Shown in pieces: positions 32,315 to 45,896 of a stretch of 64,000 nt of DNA. Origin of the DNA: Bos javanicus (taxonomy: Eukaryota; Chordata; Mammalia; Artiodactyla; Bovidae); assembly GCF_032452875.1 (NCBI RefSeq), contig NW_026894320.1, forward strand, positions 85,275-149,274, given 5' to 3'. Position numbers and translations under genes: made by a program. The notes beneath the pieces are model-generated. The model did not search any database, was not told the DNA's origin, and saw nothing but the letters and a program-made list of their open reading frames with translations. Positions within the stretch are counted from its first letter, which is position 1. The number at the start of each line of letters is the position of its first letter.

Positions 32315-32596
32315 CTGCTGCTGCTGCTGCTGCGAAGTCGTTTCAGTCGTGTCCGAGTCTGTGTGACCCCATGGACGGCAGCCCACCAGGCCCCGCAGTC
32401 CCTGGGGTTCTCTAGGCAAGAACACTGGAGTGGGTTGCCATGTCCTCCTCCAATGCATGAAAGTGAAATGTGAAAGTGAAGTCGCTCAGTCGTGCCCGAC
32501 TCTGAGCGGCCCCATGGACTGCAGCCTACCAGGCTCTTCCGTCCATGAGATTTTCCAGGCAAGTGTACTGGAGTGGGGTGCCATTGCCTTCTCCCA
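32315..32596 (-). mobile_element. BovA2 SINE, unit 5
   Basis: Tail (CTG)6 and GGCAAGTGTACTGG, as in units 4 and 6. Confidence 0.9.
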
Positions 32597-33878
32597 TATC
32601 TATTCACAAGCCTGCCTAAATCATTGACTTCTAGCCACCTTTGGGATGCCAATGACCACCCACCCTTACCAGGCCGCAGAGGAGAGAAAACACTTACCAC
32701 AGGAGGTCCGGGTAAGGAACAAGGAACTAACAAGCTCCCACCAACCAGGATTCTGCAGAGGTCAACAAGAGGTCAGCAAGAGATGGGAGACTGCAGTCCA
32801 GAGGTCCTAGCAACTTCCAGCGAGCAGCAAAGACCCAGCATAGTCAAAACGAATTCAATGTTACCCAAAACAAATAAATAAACGGACAGAAGTTCTTGGA
32901 ACACATGACTGAGGTTAGGGGTGAGGCAGTACATGTATGTGCCAGGATACTCTTAAAGTATACTCTTAACATAGATGAGGAGAAAAAGGTAGGAGGAAAA
33001 CTTACTGTTTGGTTCAGGTCACTTCTGAGCCTTTTGGGGGAACCGACCTGAAGCCAGAGTCTAGCCGAAATACACAGGCTTTGAACATCGCTGAAGACCA
33101 ACATTTCCTAAGGAAAAAACGCATTGCTTAGCTCAAGGTTTGTCTGGGAAATTCTTACACATCAGGAGATGGCTCCGAGGTGGATTTCTACAAAGAACAT
33201 CCATGCAAAGGACAAGCCTGCACAGCTCTGTGCACATCTGCCGCCTCCCCGCTCACAGCCAGCAGCATTTCCAAGTGACCTCCTAAGGCCTTCGCCAAAC
33301 TACAGGGGCACCTCTGGGCTTCCTGTTTCCCTCATTTTCGGAATCTTTTCTAAAAAAAAAGAAAAACAAAAAACAAATTAAAAAAAAAAAAAACCCGCAC
33401 ATTTCTTCGTACAATGCCACAGTGGAAGGAACACAGGCCTTCAATATTAAGACCTAAATTTGCAAAAAACTTGGAGCTTGGTTTTTTGTTTTGTTTTGTT
33501 TTGTTTTGTTTGAATCAAACCACCACATCATTTAAAATTTTTACACGTTCTAATTATTCGGTTCCAAAACACCAAACTTGTCCTGCACACGGTCCACATG
33601 GAAAGGCCCCCTCAGCAGGACAGCCACAGATGCTGCCATGAAAGGGCAGCAGGGTGCCCTCCTCCCTTGTTTTCTGCCTGGGCGGCCACCGGGTTTTGAA
33701 ACCCATGCACCCTACTAAGTTTCTAGGGTGCAATTCGTGGACCCTTCCCTTTCCCATCCCAGCAGGTGGTCAAGGGCCCGCTGGCCTCCAAAGTGCCAGA
33801 AGCAGGGCTGGGCCAGCCGGCCAGAGTTCAGGGTTCTGGCCCTTGGACTTGCAGCGGACACTAGGCTGCTTGGGAAAA

Positions 33879-34424
33879 CCGCGCGGCTCTGACCTTTCAG
33901 CAAAGGGGTGGAGCGGTCAAGGCCTTGAGCCCAAAGGCGAGGCCTTTCTGCGACCGCCAGGTTGTGCCAACAGAGGGCGGACTACGTGGTTCCCTGCTCC
34001 ACGCAGTCCCAGTTCCCTGACCTGTGGTCCGCACCCCTCCGCCGCGCCCACTGGATGCCGACCCTTGGGGACCCAGGAGCGCACGCAATGGGCGTTCCCA
34101 GCCGCCACGGCGACCCCCGAGAGGACAACGGGGAAGCCCTCCCCCACCGCCGCCAGGAGCCGACCCCCGCCCCGCGCCGCCCCGCCCCTGCCATGCTCCC
34201 GGTGCCTTCCCAGCCGCAGTGGGGATCCCCGGAGCACAACTGGGACCGCCCCCATCCCCGCCACGACCCGATTCCCGACCCGCGCCGCCCGGCTTCGCCC
34301 CGCCCCGGGCGCGCTCCCGGTGCGCGGCCCACCTTCACCACGGGCTCCCGGTGAGCCCCGCCCCCACGCCCGGTTCCAGGAGAGCCTCTGGGACCTCGCT
34401 CCCGCCGCCCGGTGAAACGGGAGG
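33879..34424. promoter_or_regulatory. CpG-rich segment, unit 5
   Basis: Two minisatellite repeats. CTCF-like motif at 33967-33981, preceded by CGCCAGG. Confidence 0.65.
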
Positions 34425-35178
34425 ACAATCCATCCAGCCCACAGAGGCAATCCAAGCTATGTAGAATTCAGGGTTCCAACGAGGGCTACGGAAAGGAAAG
34501 ATGACCTGACCTAGGAGGGCCATGATATTCTATAGAACCGGACAAAGTTGGTTTCCAAGGAAACTTGATTCCTTGGAACTCGGAAAGCAGGTTCTTCTCA
34601 TATGCAATTCCAAACCAAGAGCTCCTTCCCAAAGCCTGCCTGGCCGCCAGCCCCATCCCCCACTCCCCAGAAAAAACGGCTCAAAGAAATCTTTTCCATC
34701 TCAGGCGGAAAACTGGAAGATGTCTTGTCTTGTCTGTTTGGATTGATGTATGTGTCAGTGTGAGCCTTGTGATTTTTGATAATAGTGCTCAAGTTCTGAG
34801 TTCTTATTTCAATGGTCTCAAGACAAGGCAGCCCTTGCAACCCCAACTGCTTCCAATACAAGAAAACTTTGACCTCAGGGAATGTCAGAGTCCCGTGAAC
34901 TGGGAACTAGTCGATATTAAATATCTAGTAGTTTTGTTTTTGCTCCTCTACTGTAGACATGTCTAAGAGTCATCACCATGAAGCACAAAATGTTCATAGT
35001 GCCTCGGTTTGTTCTAAGGTAAAAATTGCTATATCGTTCTATCTGTCACAAGCTTGTCAACAAGAAAGTACCTCGAAAGAACAGGAACAAAACGAAAAAT
35101 TAAATGTGATATGAGCTTTTAGATAAACTATGAACACTAATTACACTCGAAAATATCTGCCTATGAGTCTTGATTGAA

Positions 35179-35351
35179 GGCAGAGGAGAAGGGGACGACA
35201 GAGGCTAAGATGGTTGGATGGCATCACTGATTCGATGGACATGAGTTTGAGCAAGCCCCTGGAGTTGGTGATGGACACGGAAGCCCAGCGTCCTGCAGGC
35301 CACGGGGTCCCAAAGAGTCAGACACGACTGAGCCACTGAACTGAACTGAAC
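35179..35351 (+). mobile_element. Bov-tA SINE, unit 6
   Basis: Same insertion, with no private change noted. Confidence 0.85.
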
Positions 35352-35603
35352 ATACAATCGTTTCTCCAGGTGTTTTGGTTACCCGAGTTTCTATCCTGTG
35401 CTAAACTAAGTGACGACAGTGTACTGAAGAGCTGGGTCATTTCCAAATAAATTCAAGTTCTGAAACATTCACGCCTTGAAAGGACCTCCCTTTTACACAG
35501 AAACAAAAGAGATTTTTGACTATCCAATAATAGTGTCTGGCACCATCCTGACATGTGAAACGTAAGAAAGCAATTTTTTTTTGTTTTGTTTGGTTCTGAT
35601 CTT

Positions 35604-35648
<45 letters not shown>

Positions 35649-36111
35649 CGGGGGAGGGGAGGGGTGCTACTATCACTGATAAGTATGTTCACCAATCTGT
35701 CGAATGCCAATATAAAAGTCAGTTCTTGGTTGCTGAAGGGAAATGTATGACTTGGTATTAAAAGAAGGTATGTGGCATGAAATCGCATTTTCTGAAGGAA
35801 AACGACGTCGTTCTTTCTTCCAGGTGGCAGTTTCAGGATGGGAGAAGCAAAGGAATGGGTACAGAATGGGATAAGGAGGTTGTAGGGAAAGTGGACCCCC
35901 AGACAAGAGTGTTGTGCCTAGCACAAGGTTTCTTGAGAGGTTGAACTGCCTTTGCTAATGGATTTTAAGTTTCTTTACCTCTTCCGTGATCTCTTCTAGG
36001 TTGACCTAGAACAGAAATCTTTTGTTAGCTTTGGCTAAGTGGAGAAGTATTGCTTCACGGTGACTTGTGTGATCCTACCTGACTGTTCTCAACCCTTTTG
36101 ATATCTATGCA

Positions 36112-36393
36112 CTGCTGCTGCTGCTGCTGCGAAGTCGTTTCAGTCGTGTCCGAGTCTGTGTGACCCCATGGACGGCAGCCCACCAGGCCCCGCAGTCCCT
36201 GGGGTTCTCTAGGCAAGAACACTGGAGTGGGTTGCCATGTCCTCCTCCAATGCATGAAAGTGAAATGTGAAAGTGAAGTCGCTCAGTCGTGCCCGACTCT
36301 GAGCGGCCCCATGGACTGCAGCCTACCAGGCTCTTCCGTCCATGAGATTTTCCAGGCAAGTGTACTGGAGTGGGGTGCCATTGCCTTCTCCCA
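36112..36393 (-). mobile_element. BovA2 SINE, unit 6
   Basis: Tail (CTG)6 and GGCAAGTGTACTGG. Confidence 0.9.
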
Positions 36394-37674
36394 TATCTAT
36401 TCACAAGCCTGCCTAAATCATTGACTTCTAGCCACCTTTGGGATGCCAATGACCACCCACCCTTACCAGGCCGCAGAGGAGAGAAAACACTTACCACAGG
36501 AGGTCCGGGTAAGGAACAAGGAACTAACAAGCTCCCACCAACCAGGATTCTGCAGAGGTCAACAAGAGGTCAGCAAGAGATGGGAGACTGCAGTCCAGAG
36601 GTCCTAGCAACTTCCAGCGAGCAGCAAAGACCCAGCATAGTCAAAACGAATTCAATGTTACCCAAAACAAATAAATAAACGGACAGAAGTTCTTGGAACA
36701 CATGACTGAGGTTAGGGGTGAGGCAGTACATGTATGTGCCAGGATACTCTTAAAGTATACTCTTAACATAGATGAGGAGAACAAGGTAGGAGGAAAACTT
36801 ACTGTTTGGTTCAGGTCACTTCTGAGCCTTTTGGGGGAACCGACCTGAAGCCAGAGTCTAGCCGAAATACACAGGCTTTGAACATCGCTGAAGACCAACA
36901 TTTCCTAAGGAAAAAACGCATTGCTTAGCTCAAGGTTTGTCTGGGAAATTCTTACACATCAGGAGATGGCTCCGAGGTGGATTTCTACAAAGAACATCCA
37001 TGCAAAGGACAAGCCTGCACAGCTCTGTGCACATCTGCCGCCTCCCCCGCTCACAGCCAGCAGCATTTCCAAGTGACCTCCTAAGGCCTTCGCCAAACTA
37101 CAGGGGCACCTCTGGGCTTCCTGTTTCCCTCATTTTTCGGAATCTTTTCTAAAAAAAGAAAAACAAAAAACAAATTAAAAAAAAAAAAACCCGCACATTT
37201 CTTCGTACAATGCCACAGTGGAAGGAACACAGGCCTTCAATATTAAGACCTAAATTTGCAAAAAACTTGGAGCTTGGTTTTTTGTTTTGTTTTGTTTTGT
37301 TTTGTTTGAATCAAACCACCACATCATTTAAAATTTTTACACGTTCTAATTATTCGGTTCCAAAACACCAAACTTGTCCTGCACACGGTCCACATGGAAA
37401 GGCCCCCTCAGCAGGACAGCCACAGATGCTGCCATGAAAGGGCAGCAGGGTGCCCTCCTCCCTTGTTTTCTGCCTGGGCGGCCACCAGGTTTTGAAACCC
37501 ATGCACCCTACTAAGTTTCTAGGGTGCAATTCGTGGACCCTTCCCTTTCCCATCCCAGCAGGTGGTCAAGGGCCCGCTGGCCTCCAAAGTGCCAGAAGCA
37601 GGGCTGGGCCAGCCGGCCAGAGTTCAGGGTTCTGGCCCTTGGACTTGCAGCGGACACTAGGCTGCTTGGGAAAA

Positions 37675-38221
37675 CCGCGCGGCTCTGACCTTTCAGCAAA
37701 GGGGTGGAGCGGTCAAGGCCTTGAGCCCAAAGGCGAGGCCTTTCTGCGACCGCCAGGTTGTGCCAACAGAGGGCGGACTACGTGGTTCCCTGCTCCACGC
37801 AGTCCCAGTTCCCTGACCTGTGGTCCGCACCCCTCCGCCGCGCCCACTGGATGCCGACCCTTGGGGACCCAGGAGCGCACGCAATGGGCGTTCCCAGCCG
37901 CCACGGCGACCCCCGAGAGGACAACGGGGAAGCCCTCCCCCACCCCCGCCAGGAGCCGACCCCCGCCCCGCGCCGCCCCGCCCCTGCCATGCTCCCGGTG
38001 CCTTCCCAGCCGCAGTGGGGATCCCCGGAGCACAACTGGGACCGCCCCCCATCCCCGCCACGACCCGATTCCCGACCCGCGCCGCCCGGCTTCGCCCCGC
38101 CCCGGGCGCGCTCCCGGTGCGCGGCCCACCTTCACCACGGGCTCCCGGTGAGCCCCGCCCCCACGCCCGGTTCCAGGAGAGCCTCTGGGACCTCGCTCCC
38201 GCCGCCCGGTGAAACGGGAGG
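37675..38221. promoter_or_regulatory. CpG-rich segment, unit 6
   Basis: Two minisatellite repeats. CTCF-like motif at 37763-37777. Confidence 0.65.
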
Positions 38222-38977
38222 ACAATCCATCCAGCCCACAGAGGCAATCCAAGCTGTGTAGAATTCAGGGTTCCAACGAGGGCTACGGAAAGGAAAGATG
38301 ACCTGACCTAGGAGGGCCATGATATTCTATAGAACCGGACAAAGTTGGTTTCCAAGGAAACTTGATTCCTTGGAACTCGGAAAGCAGGTTCTTCTCATAT
38401 GCAATTCCAAACCAAGAGCTCCTTCCCAAAGCCTGCCTGGCCGCCAGCCCCACCCCCCACTCCCCAGAAAAAACGGCTCAAAGAAATCTTTTCCATCTCA
38501 GGCGGAAAACTGGAAGATGTCTTGTCTTGTCTGTCTGGATTGATGTATGTGTCAGTGTGAGCCTTGTGATTTTTGATAATAGTGCTCAAGTTCTGAGTTC
38601 TTATTTCAATGGTCTCAAGACAAGGCAGCCCTTGCAAACCCAACTGCTTCCAATAGAAGAAAACTTTGACCTCAGGGAATGTCAGAGTCCCGTGAACTGG
38701 GAACTAGTCAATATTAAATATCTAGTAGTTTTGCTTTTGCTCCTCTACTGTAGACATGTCTAAGAGTCATCAACATGAAGCACAAAATGTTCATAGTGCC
38801 TCGGTTTGTTCTAAGGTAAAAATTGCTATATCGTTCTATCTGTCACAAGCTTGTCAACAAGAAAGTACCTCGAAAGAACAGGAACAAAACGAAAAATTAA
38901 ATGTGATATGAGCTTTTACATAAACTATGAACACTAATTACACTCGAAAATATCTGCCTATGAGAGTCTTGATTGAA

Positions 38978-39150
38978 GGCAGAGGAGAAGGGGACGAAAG
39001 AGGCTAAGATGGTTGGATGGCATCACTGATTCGATGGACATGAGTTTGAGCAAGCCCCTGGAGTTGGTGATGGACACGGAAGCCCAGCGTCCTGCAGGCC
39101 ACGGGGTCCCAAAGAGTCAGACACGACTGAGCCACTGAACTGAACTGAAC
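38978..39150 (+). mobile_element. Bov-tA SINE, unit 7
   Basis: Private change GGGGACGAAAGAGG. Confidence 0.85.
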
Positions 39151-39405
39151 ATACAATCGTTTCTCCAGGTGTTTTGGTTACCCGAGTTTCTATCCTGTGC
39201 TAAACTAAGTGACGACAGTGTACTGAAGAGCTGGGTCATTTCCAAATAAATTCAAGTTCTGAAACATTCACGCCTTGAAAGGACCTCCCTTTTACACAGA
39301 AACAAAAGAGATTTTTGACTATCCAATAATAGTGTCTGGCACCATCCTGACATGTGAAACGTAAGAAAGCAATTTTTTTTGTTTGGTTTGGTTCTGATCT
39401 TGGGT

Positions 39406-39448
<43 letters not shown>

Positions 39449-39911
39449 CGGGGGAGGGGAGGGGTGCTACTATCACTGATAAGTATGTTCACCAATCTGT
39501 CGAATGCCAATATAAAAGTCAGTTCTTGGTTGCTGAAGGGAAATGTATGACTTGGTATTAAAAGAAGGTATGTGGCATGAAATCGCATTTTCTGAAGGCA
39601 AACGACGTCGTTCTTTCTTCCAGGTGGCAGTTTCAGGATGGGAGACGCAAAGGAATGGGTACAGAATGGGATAAGGAGGTTGTAGGGAAAGTGGACCCCC
39701 AGAAAAGAGTGTTGTGCCTAGCACAAGGTTTCTTGAGAGGTTGAACTGCCTTTGCTAATGGATTTTAAGTTTCTTTACCTCTTCCGTGATCTCTTCTAGG
39801 TTGACCTAGAACAGAAATCTTTTGTGAGCTTTGGCTAAGTGGAGAAGTATTGCTTCACGGTGACTTGTGTGATCCTACCTGACTGTTCTCAACCCTTTTG
39901 ATATCTATGCA

Positions 39912-40193
39912 CTGCTGCTGCTGCTGCTGCGAAGTCGTTTCAGTCGTGTCCGAGTCTGTGTGACCCCATGGACGGCAGCCCACCAGGCCCCGCAGTCCCT
40001 GGGGTTCTCTAGGCAAGAACACTGGAGTGGGTTGCCATGTCCTCCTCCAATGCATGAAAGTGAAATGTGAAAGTGAAGTCGCTCAGTCGTGCCCGACTCT
40101 GAGCGGCCCCATGGACTGCAGCCTACCAGGCTCTTCCGTCCATGAGATTTTCCAGGCAAGAGTACTGGAGTGGGGTGCCATTGCCTTCTCCCA
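39912..40193 (-). mobile_element. BovA2 SINE, unit 7
   Basis: Tail (CTG)6. Last copy with the derived GAGCGGCCCC/CTACCAGG/CATGAGATT set. Confidence 0.9.
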
Positions 40194-41472
40194 TATCTAT
40201 TCACAAGCCTGCCTAAATCATTGACTTCTAGCCACCTTTGGGATGCCAATGACCACCCACCCTTACCAGGCCGCAGAGGAGAGAAAACACTTACCACAGG
40301 AGGTCCGGGTAAGGAACAAGGAACTAACAAGCTCCCACCAACCAGGATTCTGCAGAGGTCAACAAGAGGTCAGCAAGAGATGGGAGACTGCAGTCCAGAG
40401 GTCCTAGCAACTTCCAGCGAGCAGCAAAGACCCAGCATAGTCAAAACGAATTCAATGTTACCCAAAACAAATAAATAAACGGACAGAAGTTCTTGGAACA
40501 CATGACTGAGGTTAGGGGTGAGGCAGTACATGTATGTGCCAGGATACTCTTAAAGTATACTCTTAACATAGATGAGGAGAACAAGGTAGGAGGAAAACTT
40601 ACTGTTTGGTTCAGGTCGCTTCGGAGCCTTTTGGGGGAACCGACCTGAAGCCAGAGTCTATCGGAAATACACAGGCTTTGAACATCGCTGAAGACCAACA
40701 TTACCTAAGGAAAAAACGCATTGCTTAGCTCAAGGTTTGTCTGGGAAATTCTTACACATCAGGAGATGGCTCCGAGGTGGATTTCTACAAAGAACATCCA
40801 TGCAAAGGCAAGCCTGCACAGCTCTGTGCACATCTGCCCCCTCCCCCCCTCACAGCCAGCAGCATTTCCAAGTGACCTCCTAAGGCCTTCGCCAAACTAC
40901 AGGGGCACCTCTGGGCTTCCTGTTTCCCTCATTTTTCGGAATCTTTTCTAAAAAAAAAGAAAAACAAAAAATAAGTTAAAAAAAAGCAAAACCCCGCACA
41001 TTTCTTCGTAGAATGCCACAGTGGAAGGAAAACAGGCCTTCAATATTAAGACCTAAATTTGCAAAACACTTGGAGCTTGGTTTTTTGTTTTGTTTTGTTT
41101 TGTTTGAATCAAACCACCACATCATTGAAAATTTTTACACGTTCTAATTATTCGGTTCCAAAACACCAAACTTGTACTGCACACGGTCCCCATGGAAAGG
41201 CCCCCTCAGCAGGACAGCCACAGATGCTGCCATGAAAGGGCAGCAGGGTGCCCTCCTCCCTTGTTTTCTGCCTGGGCGGCCACCGGGTTTTGAAACCCAT
41301 GCACCCTACTAAGTTTCTAGGGTGCAATTCGTGGACCCTTCCCTTTCCCATCCCAGCAGGTGGTCAAGGGCCCGCTGGCCTCCAAAGTGCCAGAAGCAGG
41401 GCTGGGCCAGCCGGCCAGAGTTCAGGGTTCTGGCCCTTGGACTTGCAGCGGACACTAGGCTGCTTGGGAAAA

Positions 41473-42018
41473 CCGCGCGGCTCTGACCTTTCAGCAAAGG
41501 GGTGGAGCGGTCAAGGCCTCGAGCCCAAAGGCGAGGCCTTTCTGCGACCGCCAGGTTGTGCCAACAGAGGGCGGACTACGTGGTTCCCTGCTCCACGCAG
41601 TCCCAGTTCCCTGACCTGTGGTCCGCACCCCTCCGCCGCGCCCACTGGATGCCGACCCTTGGGGACCCAGGAGCGCACGCAATGGGCGTTCCCAGCCGCC
41701 ACGGCGACCCCCGAGAGGACAACGGGGAAGCCCTCTCCCACCCCCGCCAGGAGCCGACCCCCGCCCCGCGCCGCCCCGCCCCTGCCATGTTCCCGGTGCC
41801 TTCCCAGCCGCAGTGGGGATCCCCGGAGCACAACTGGGACCGCCCCCATCCCCGCCACGACCCGATTCCCGACCCGCGCCGCCCGGCTTCGCCCCGCCCC
41901 GGGCGCGCTCCCGGTGCGCGGCCCACCTTCACCACGGGCTCCCGGTGAGCCCCGCCCCCACGCCCGGTTCCAGGAGAGCCTCTGGGACCTCGCTCCCGCC
42001 GCCCGGTGAAACGGGAGG
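41473..42018. promoter_or_regulatory. CpG-rich segment, unit 7
   Basis: Two minisatellite repeats. CTCF-like motif at 41561-41575. GGCCTCGAGCCC replaces GGCCTTGAGCCC, and CATGTTCCCGG replaces CATGCTCCCGG. Confidence 0.65.
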
Positions 42019-42775
42019 ACAATCCATCCAGCCCACAGAGGCAATCCAAGCTGTCTAGAATTCAGGGATCCAACGAGGACTATGGAAAGGAAAGATGACC
42101 TGACCTAGGAGGGCCATGATATTCTACAGAACCGGACAAAGTTGGTTTCCAAGGAAACTTGATTCCTTGGAACCCGGAAAGCTGGTTCTTTTCATATGCA
42201 ATTCCAAACCATGAGCTCCTTCCCAAAGCCTGCCTGGCCGCCAGCCCCACGCCCCCCTCCCCAGAAAAAAACGGCTCAAAGAAATCTTTTCCATCTCAGG
42301 CGGAAAACTGGAAGATGTCTTGTCTTGTCTGTCTGGATTGATGTATGTGTCAGTGTGAGCCTTGTGATTTTTGATAATAGTGCTCAAGTTCTGAGTTCTT
42401 ATTTCAATGGTCTCAAGACAAGGCAGCCCTTGCAAACCCAACTGCTTCCAATACAAGAAAACTTTGACCTCAGGGAATGTCAGAGTCCCGTGAACTGGGA
42501 ACTAGTCAATATTAAATATCTAGTAGTTTTGTTTTTGCTCCTCTACTGTAGACATGTCTAAGAGTCATCAACATGAAGCACAAAATGTTCATAATGCCTC
42601 GGTTTGTTCTAAGGTAAAAATTGCTATATCGTTCTATCTGTCACAAGCTTGTCAACAAGAAAGTACCTCGAAAGAACAGGAACAAAACGAAAAATTAAAT
42701 GTGATATGAGCTTTTACATAAACTATGAACACTAATTACACTCGAAAATATCTGCCTATGAGAGTCTTTATTGAA

Positions 42776-42948
42776 GGCAGAGGAGAAGGGGACGACAGAG
42801 GCTAAGATGGTTGGATGGCATCACTGATTCGATGGACATGAGTTTGAGCAAGCCCCTGGAGTTGCTGATGGGCACGGAAGCCCAGGGTCCTGCAGGCCAC
42901 GGGGTCCGAAAAAGTCAGACACGACTGAGCCACTGAACTGAACTGAAC
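42776..42948 (+). mobile_element. Bov-tA SINE, unit 8
   Basis: Several private changes: GAGTTGCTGATGGGCACGG, CCCAGGGTCC and GTCCGAAAAAGTC. Confidence 0.85.
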
Positions 42949-43205
42949 ATACAATCGTTTCTCCAGGTGTTTTGGTTACCCGAGTTTCTATCCTGTGCTA
43001 AACTAAGTGACGACCGTGAACTGAAGAGCTGGGTCATTTCCAAATAAATTAAAGTTCTGAAACATTCACGCCTTGAAAGGACCTCCCTTTTACACAGAAA
43101 CAAAAGAGATTTTTGACTATCCAATAATAGTGTCTGGCACCATCCTGACATGTGAAACGTAAGAAAGCAATTTTTTTTGTTTGGTTTGGTTCTGATCTTG
43201 GGGGG

Positions 43206-43236
<31 letters not shown>

Positions 43237-43703
43237 CGTGCGGGGGAGGGGAGGGGCGCTACTATCACTGATAGGTATGTTCACCAATCTGTCGAATGCC
43301 AATATAAAAGTCAGTTCTTGGTTGCTGAAGGGAAATGTATGACTTGGTATTAAAAGAACGTATGTGGCATGAAATCGCATTTTCTGAAGGCAAACGACGT
43401 CGTTCTTTCTTCCAGGTGGCAGTTTCAGGATGGGAGAAGCAAAGGAATGGGTACAGAATGGGATAAGGAGGTTGGAGGGAAAGTGGACCCCCAGAAAAGA
43501 GTGTTGTGCCTAGCACAAGGTTTCTTGAGAGGTTGAACCGCCTTTGCTAATGGATTTTAAGTTTCTTTACCTCTTCCGTGATCTCTTCTAGGTTGACCTA
43601 GAACAGAAATCTCTTGTTAGCTTTGGCTAAGTGGAGAAGTATTGCTTCACGGTGACTTGTGTGATCCTACCTGACTGTTCTAAACCCTTTTGATATCTAT
43701 GCA

Positions 43704-43994
43704 CTGCTGCTGCTGCTGCTGCTGCTGCTGCGAAGTCGTTTCAGTCGAGTCCGAGTCTGTGTGACCCCATGGACGGCAGCCCACCAGGACCCGCAGTCCC
43801 TGGGGTTCTCTAGGCAAGAACACTGGAGTGGATTGCCATGTCCTCCTCCAATGCATGAAAGTGCAATGTGAAAGTGAAGTCGCTCAGTCGTGTCCGACTC
43901 TGAGCGACCCCATGGACTGCAGCCTGCCAGGCTCTTCCGTCCATGGGATTTTCCAGGCAAGAGTACTGGAGTGGGGTGCCGTTGCCTTCTCCCA
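43704..43994 (-). mobile_element. BovA2 SINE, unit 8
   Basis: Tail (CTG)9. Reads GTCCGACTCTGAGCGACCCC, CTGCCAGGCT and CATGGGATTT, closer to the general BovA2 consensus than units 1-7, so this sub-family keeps the ancestral state. Confidence 0.9.
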
Positions 43995-44358
43995 TATCTA
44001 TTCACAAGCCTGCCTAAATCATTGACTTCTAGCCACCTTTGGGATGCCAATGACCACCCACCCTTACCAGGCCGCAGAGGAGAGAAAACACTTACCACAG
44101 GAGGTCCGGGTAAGGAACAAGGAACTAACAAGCTCCCACCAACCAGGATTCTGCAGAGGTCAACAAGAGGTCAGCAAGAGATGGGAGATTGCAGTCCAGA
44201 GGTCCTAGCAACTTCCAGCGAGCAGCAAAGACCCAGCATAGTCCAAACGAATTCAATGTTACCAAAAACAACTCAATAAACGGACAGAAGTTCTTTGAAC
44301 ACATGACTGAGATTAGGGGTGAGGCAGAACATGTATGTGCCAGGATACTCTTAAAGTA

Positions 44359-44988
44359 CGAGAAAGCAGAGAAAGGAAAGACAACTCTCAAGCTGTCCAA
44401 AGTGATCAAAATGAATGAGTACACAGTTTGACCTGTGTACACTAGCAGATAAAAATCTGAAAAGGAATTTTTAAAAAATTCCCTTTCAATACTGTCAACA
44501 TGAATCAAATGCTTTGCCACGGATGTCACGAGGATGCAAGACTGGCACACTGGAAATTCTACACCGTGGCTGAAAAAGATCCTGAATACATGGACAGATA
44601 TTCCATAGCGATGGAGAGACTTAAGATGGCAATACCATGGAATGCATCTTCAATCTGAAATGAAGATTCGATATGACTTGATCGCTCAGAGCTTTTGTGT
44701 CATCAAGTGTTATGGAAGGATAAAAGAGATCGAGAAAGCTGCTGACATAGACTTGGGGCGGGGTGGGGGGGGCAGTAAGAGTACCCCCTGCGGGTCTTTA
44801 GCCCGATGTGATGCAGCCACTAGCAGTCTGCTAAGGAAACAAAGGCAGTGTCTCAGAGCATGACACCAGACCCCCTCACCCACGACATGCATTGAGATAA
44901 CATGGGCAGCAGGTGAGTCATCCCGGGCTAAAAAATGATTGACATGAATCTTGAAGAAAGGCAGATTTCCAGGCAAATATGTCATTTC
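44359..44988 (+). other. Optional 633-bp block, unit 8
   Basis: Sub-family variants: GAAAGCAGAGAAAGG, AATTTTTAAAAAATTCCC and GATGGAGAGACTTAAG. The right flank reads CTTAACATAGACGAGG. Confidence 0.6.
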
Positions 44989-45896
44989 CTTAACATAGAC
45001 GAGGAGAACAAGGTAGGAGGAAAACTTACTGTTTGGTTCAGGTCACTTCTGAGCCTTTTGGGGGAACCGACCTGAAGCCAGAGTCTAGCCGAAATACACA
45101 GGCTTTGAACATCGCTGAAGACCAACATTTCCTAAGGAAAAAACGCATTGCTTAGCTCGAGGTCTGTCTGGGAAATTCTTACACATCAGGAGATGGCTCC
45201 GAGGTGGATTTCTACAAAGAACATCCATGCAAAGGACAAGCCTGCACAGCTCTGTGCACATCTGCCCCCTCCCCCCTCACAGCCAGCAGCATTTCCAAGT
45301 GACCTCCTAAGGCCTTCGCCAAACTACAGGGGCACCTCTGGGTTTCCTGTTTCCCTCATTTTTCGGAATCTTTTCTAAAAAAAGAAAAACAAAAAACAAA
45401 TTAAAAAAAAAAAAAACCCGCACATTTCTTCGTAGAATGCCACAGTGGAAGGAAAACAGGCCTTCAATATTAAGACCTAAATTTGCAAAAACCTTGGAGC
45501 TTGGTGTTTTGGTTTGTTTTGTTTTGTTTGAATCAAACCACCACATCATTGAAAATTTTTACACGTTCTAATTATTCGGTTCCAAAACACCAAACTTGTA
45601 CTGCACACGGTCCCCATGGAAAGGCCCCCTCAGCAGGACAGCCACAGATGCTGCCATGAAAGGGCAGCAGGGTGCCCTCCTCCCTTGTTTTCTGCCTGGG
45701 CGGCCACCGGGTTTTGAAACCCATGCACCCTACTAAGTTTCTAGGGTGCAATTCGTGGACCCTTCCCTTTCCCATCCCAGCAGGTGGTCAAGGGCCCGCT
45801 GGCCTCCAAAGTGCCAGAAGCAGGGCTGGGCCAGCCGGCCAGAGTTCAGGGTTCTGGCCCTTGGACTTGCAGCGGACACTAGGCTGCTTGGGAAAA

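Larger units (their letters stand above)
31275..35069 (+). repeat. 1.709-type unit 5 (short form)
   Basis: 3795 bp. Block-loss junction after 32960. GT tract 31810-31852. From about 33580 it carries GTCCACATGG, and then GCCTTTCTGCGACCGCCAGG, shifting from the unit 2-4 haplotype to the unit 6-11 haplotype, so it probably contains a recombination or conversion boundary. Confidence 0.85.
35070..38866 (+). repeat. 1.709-type unit 6 (short form)
   Basis: 3797 bp. Block-loss junction after 36757. GT tract 35605-35650. The first part is like units 4 and 5, and from about 38250 it reads GTGTAGAATTC and later CTGTCTGGATTG, like unit 2. Confidence 0.85.
38867..42664 (+). repeat. 1.709-type unit 7 (short form, mosaic)
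   Basis: 3798 bp. Block-loss junction after 40557. GT tract 39407-39450. It has CTATGAGAGTCTTG and GGCAAGAGTACTGG like the long units but lacks the 633-bp block. Its end (GTCTAGAATTCAGGGATCC, AACCCGGAAAGCTGG) matches units 1 and 8-12. It is the transition between the short and the later long units. Confidence 0.85.
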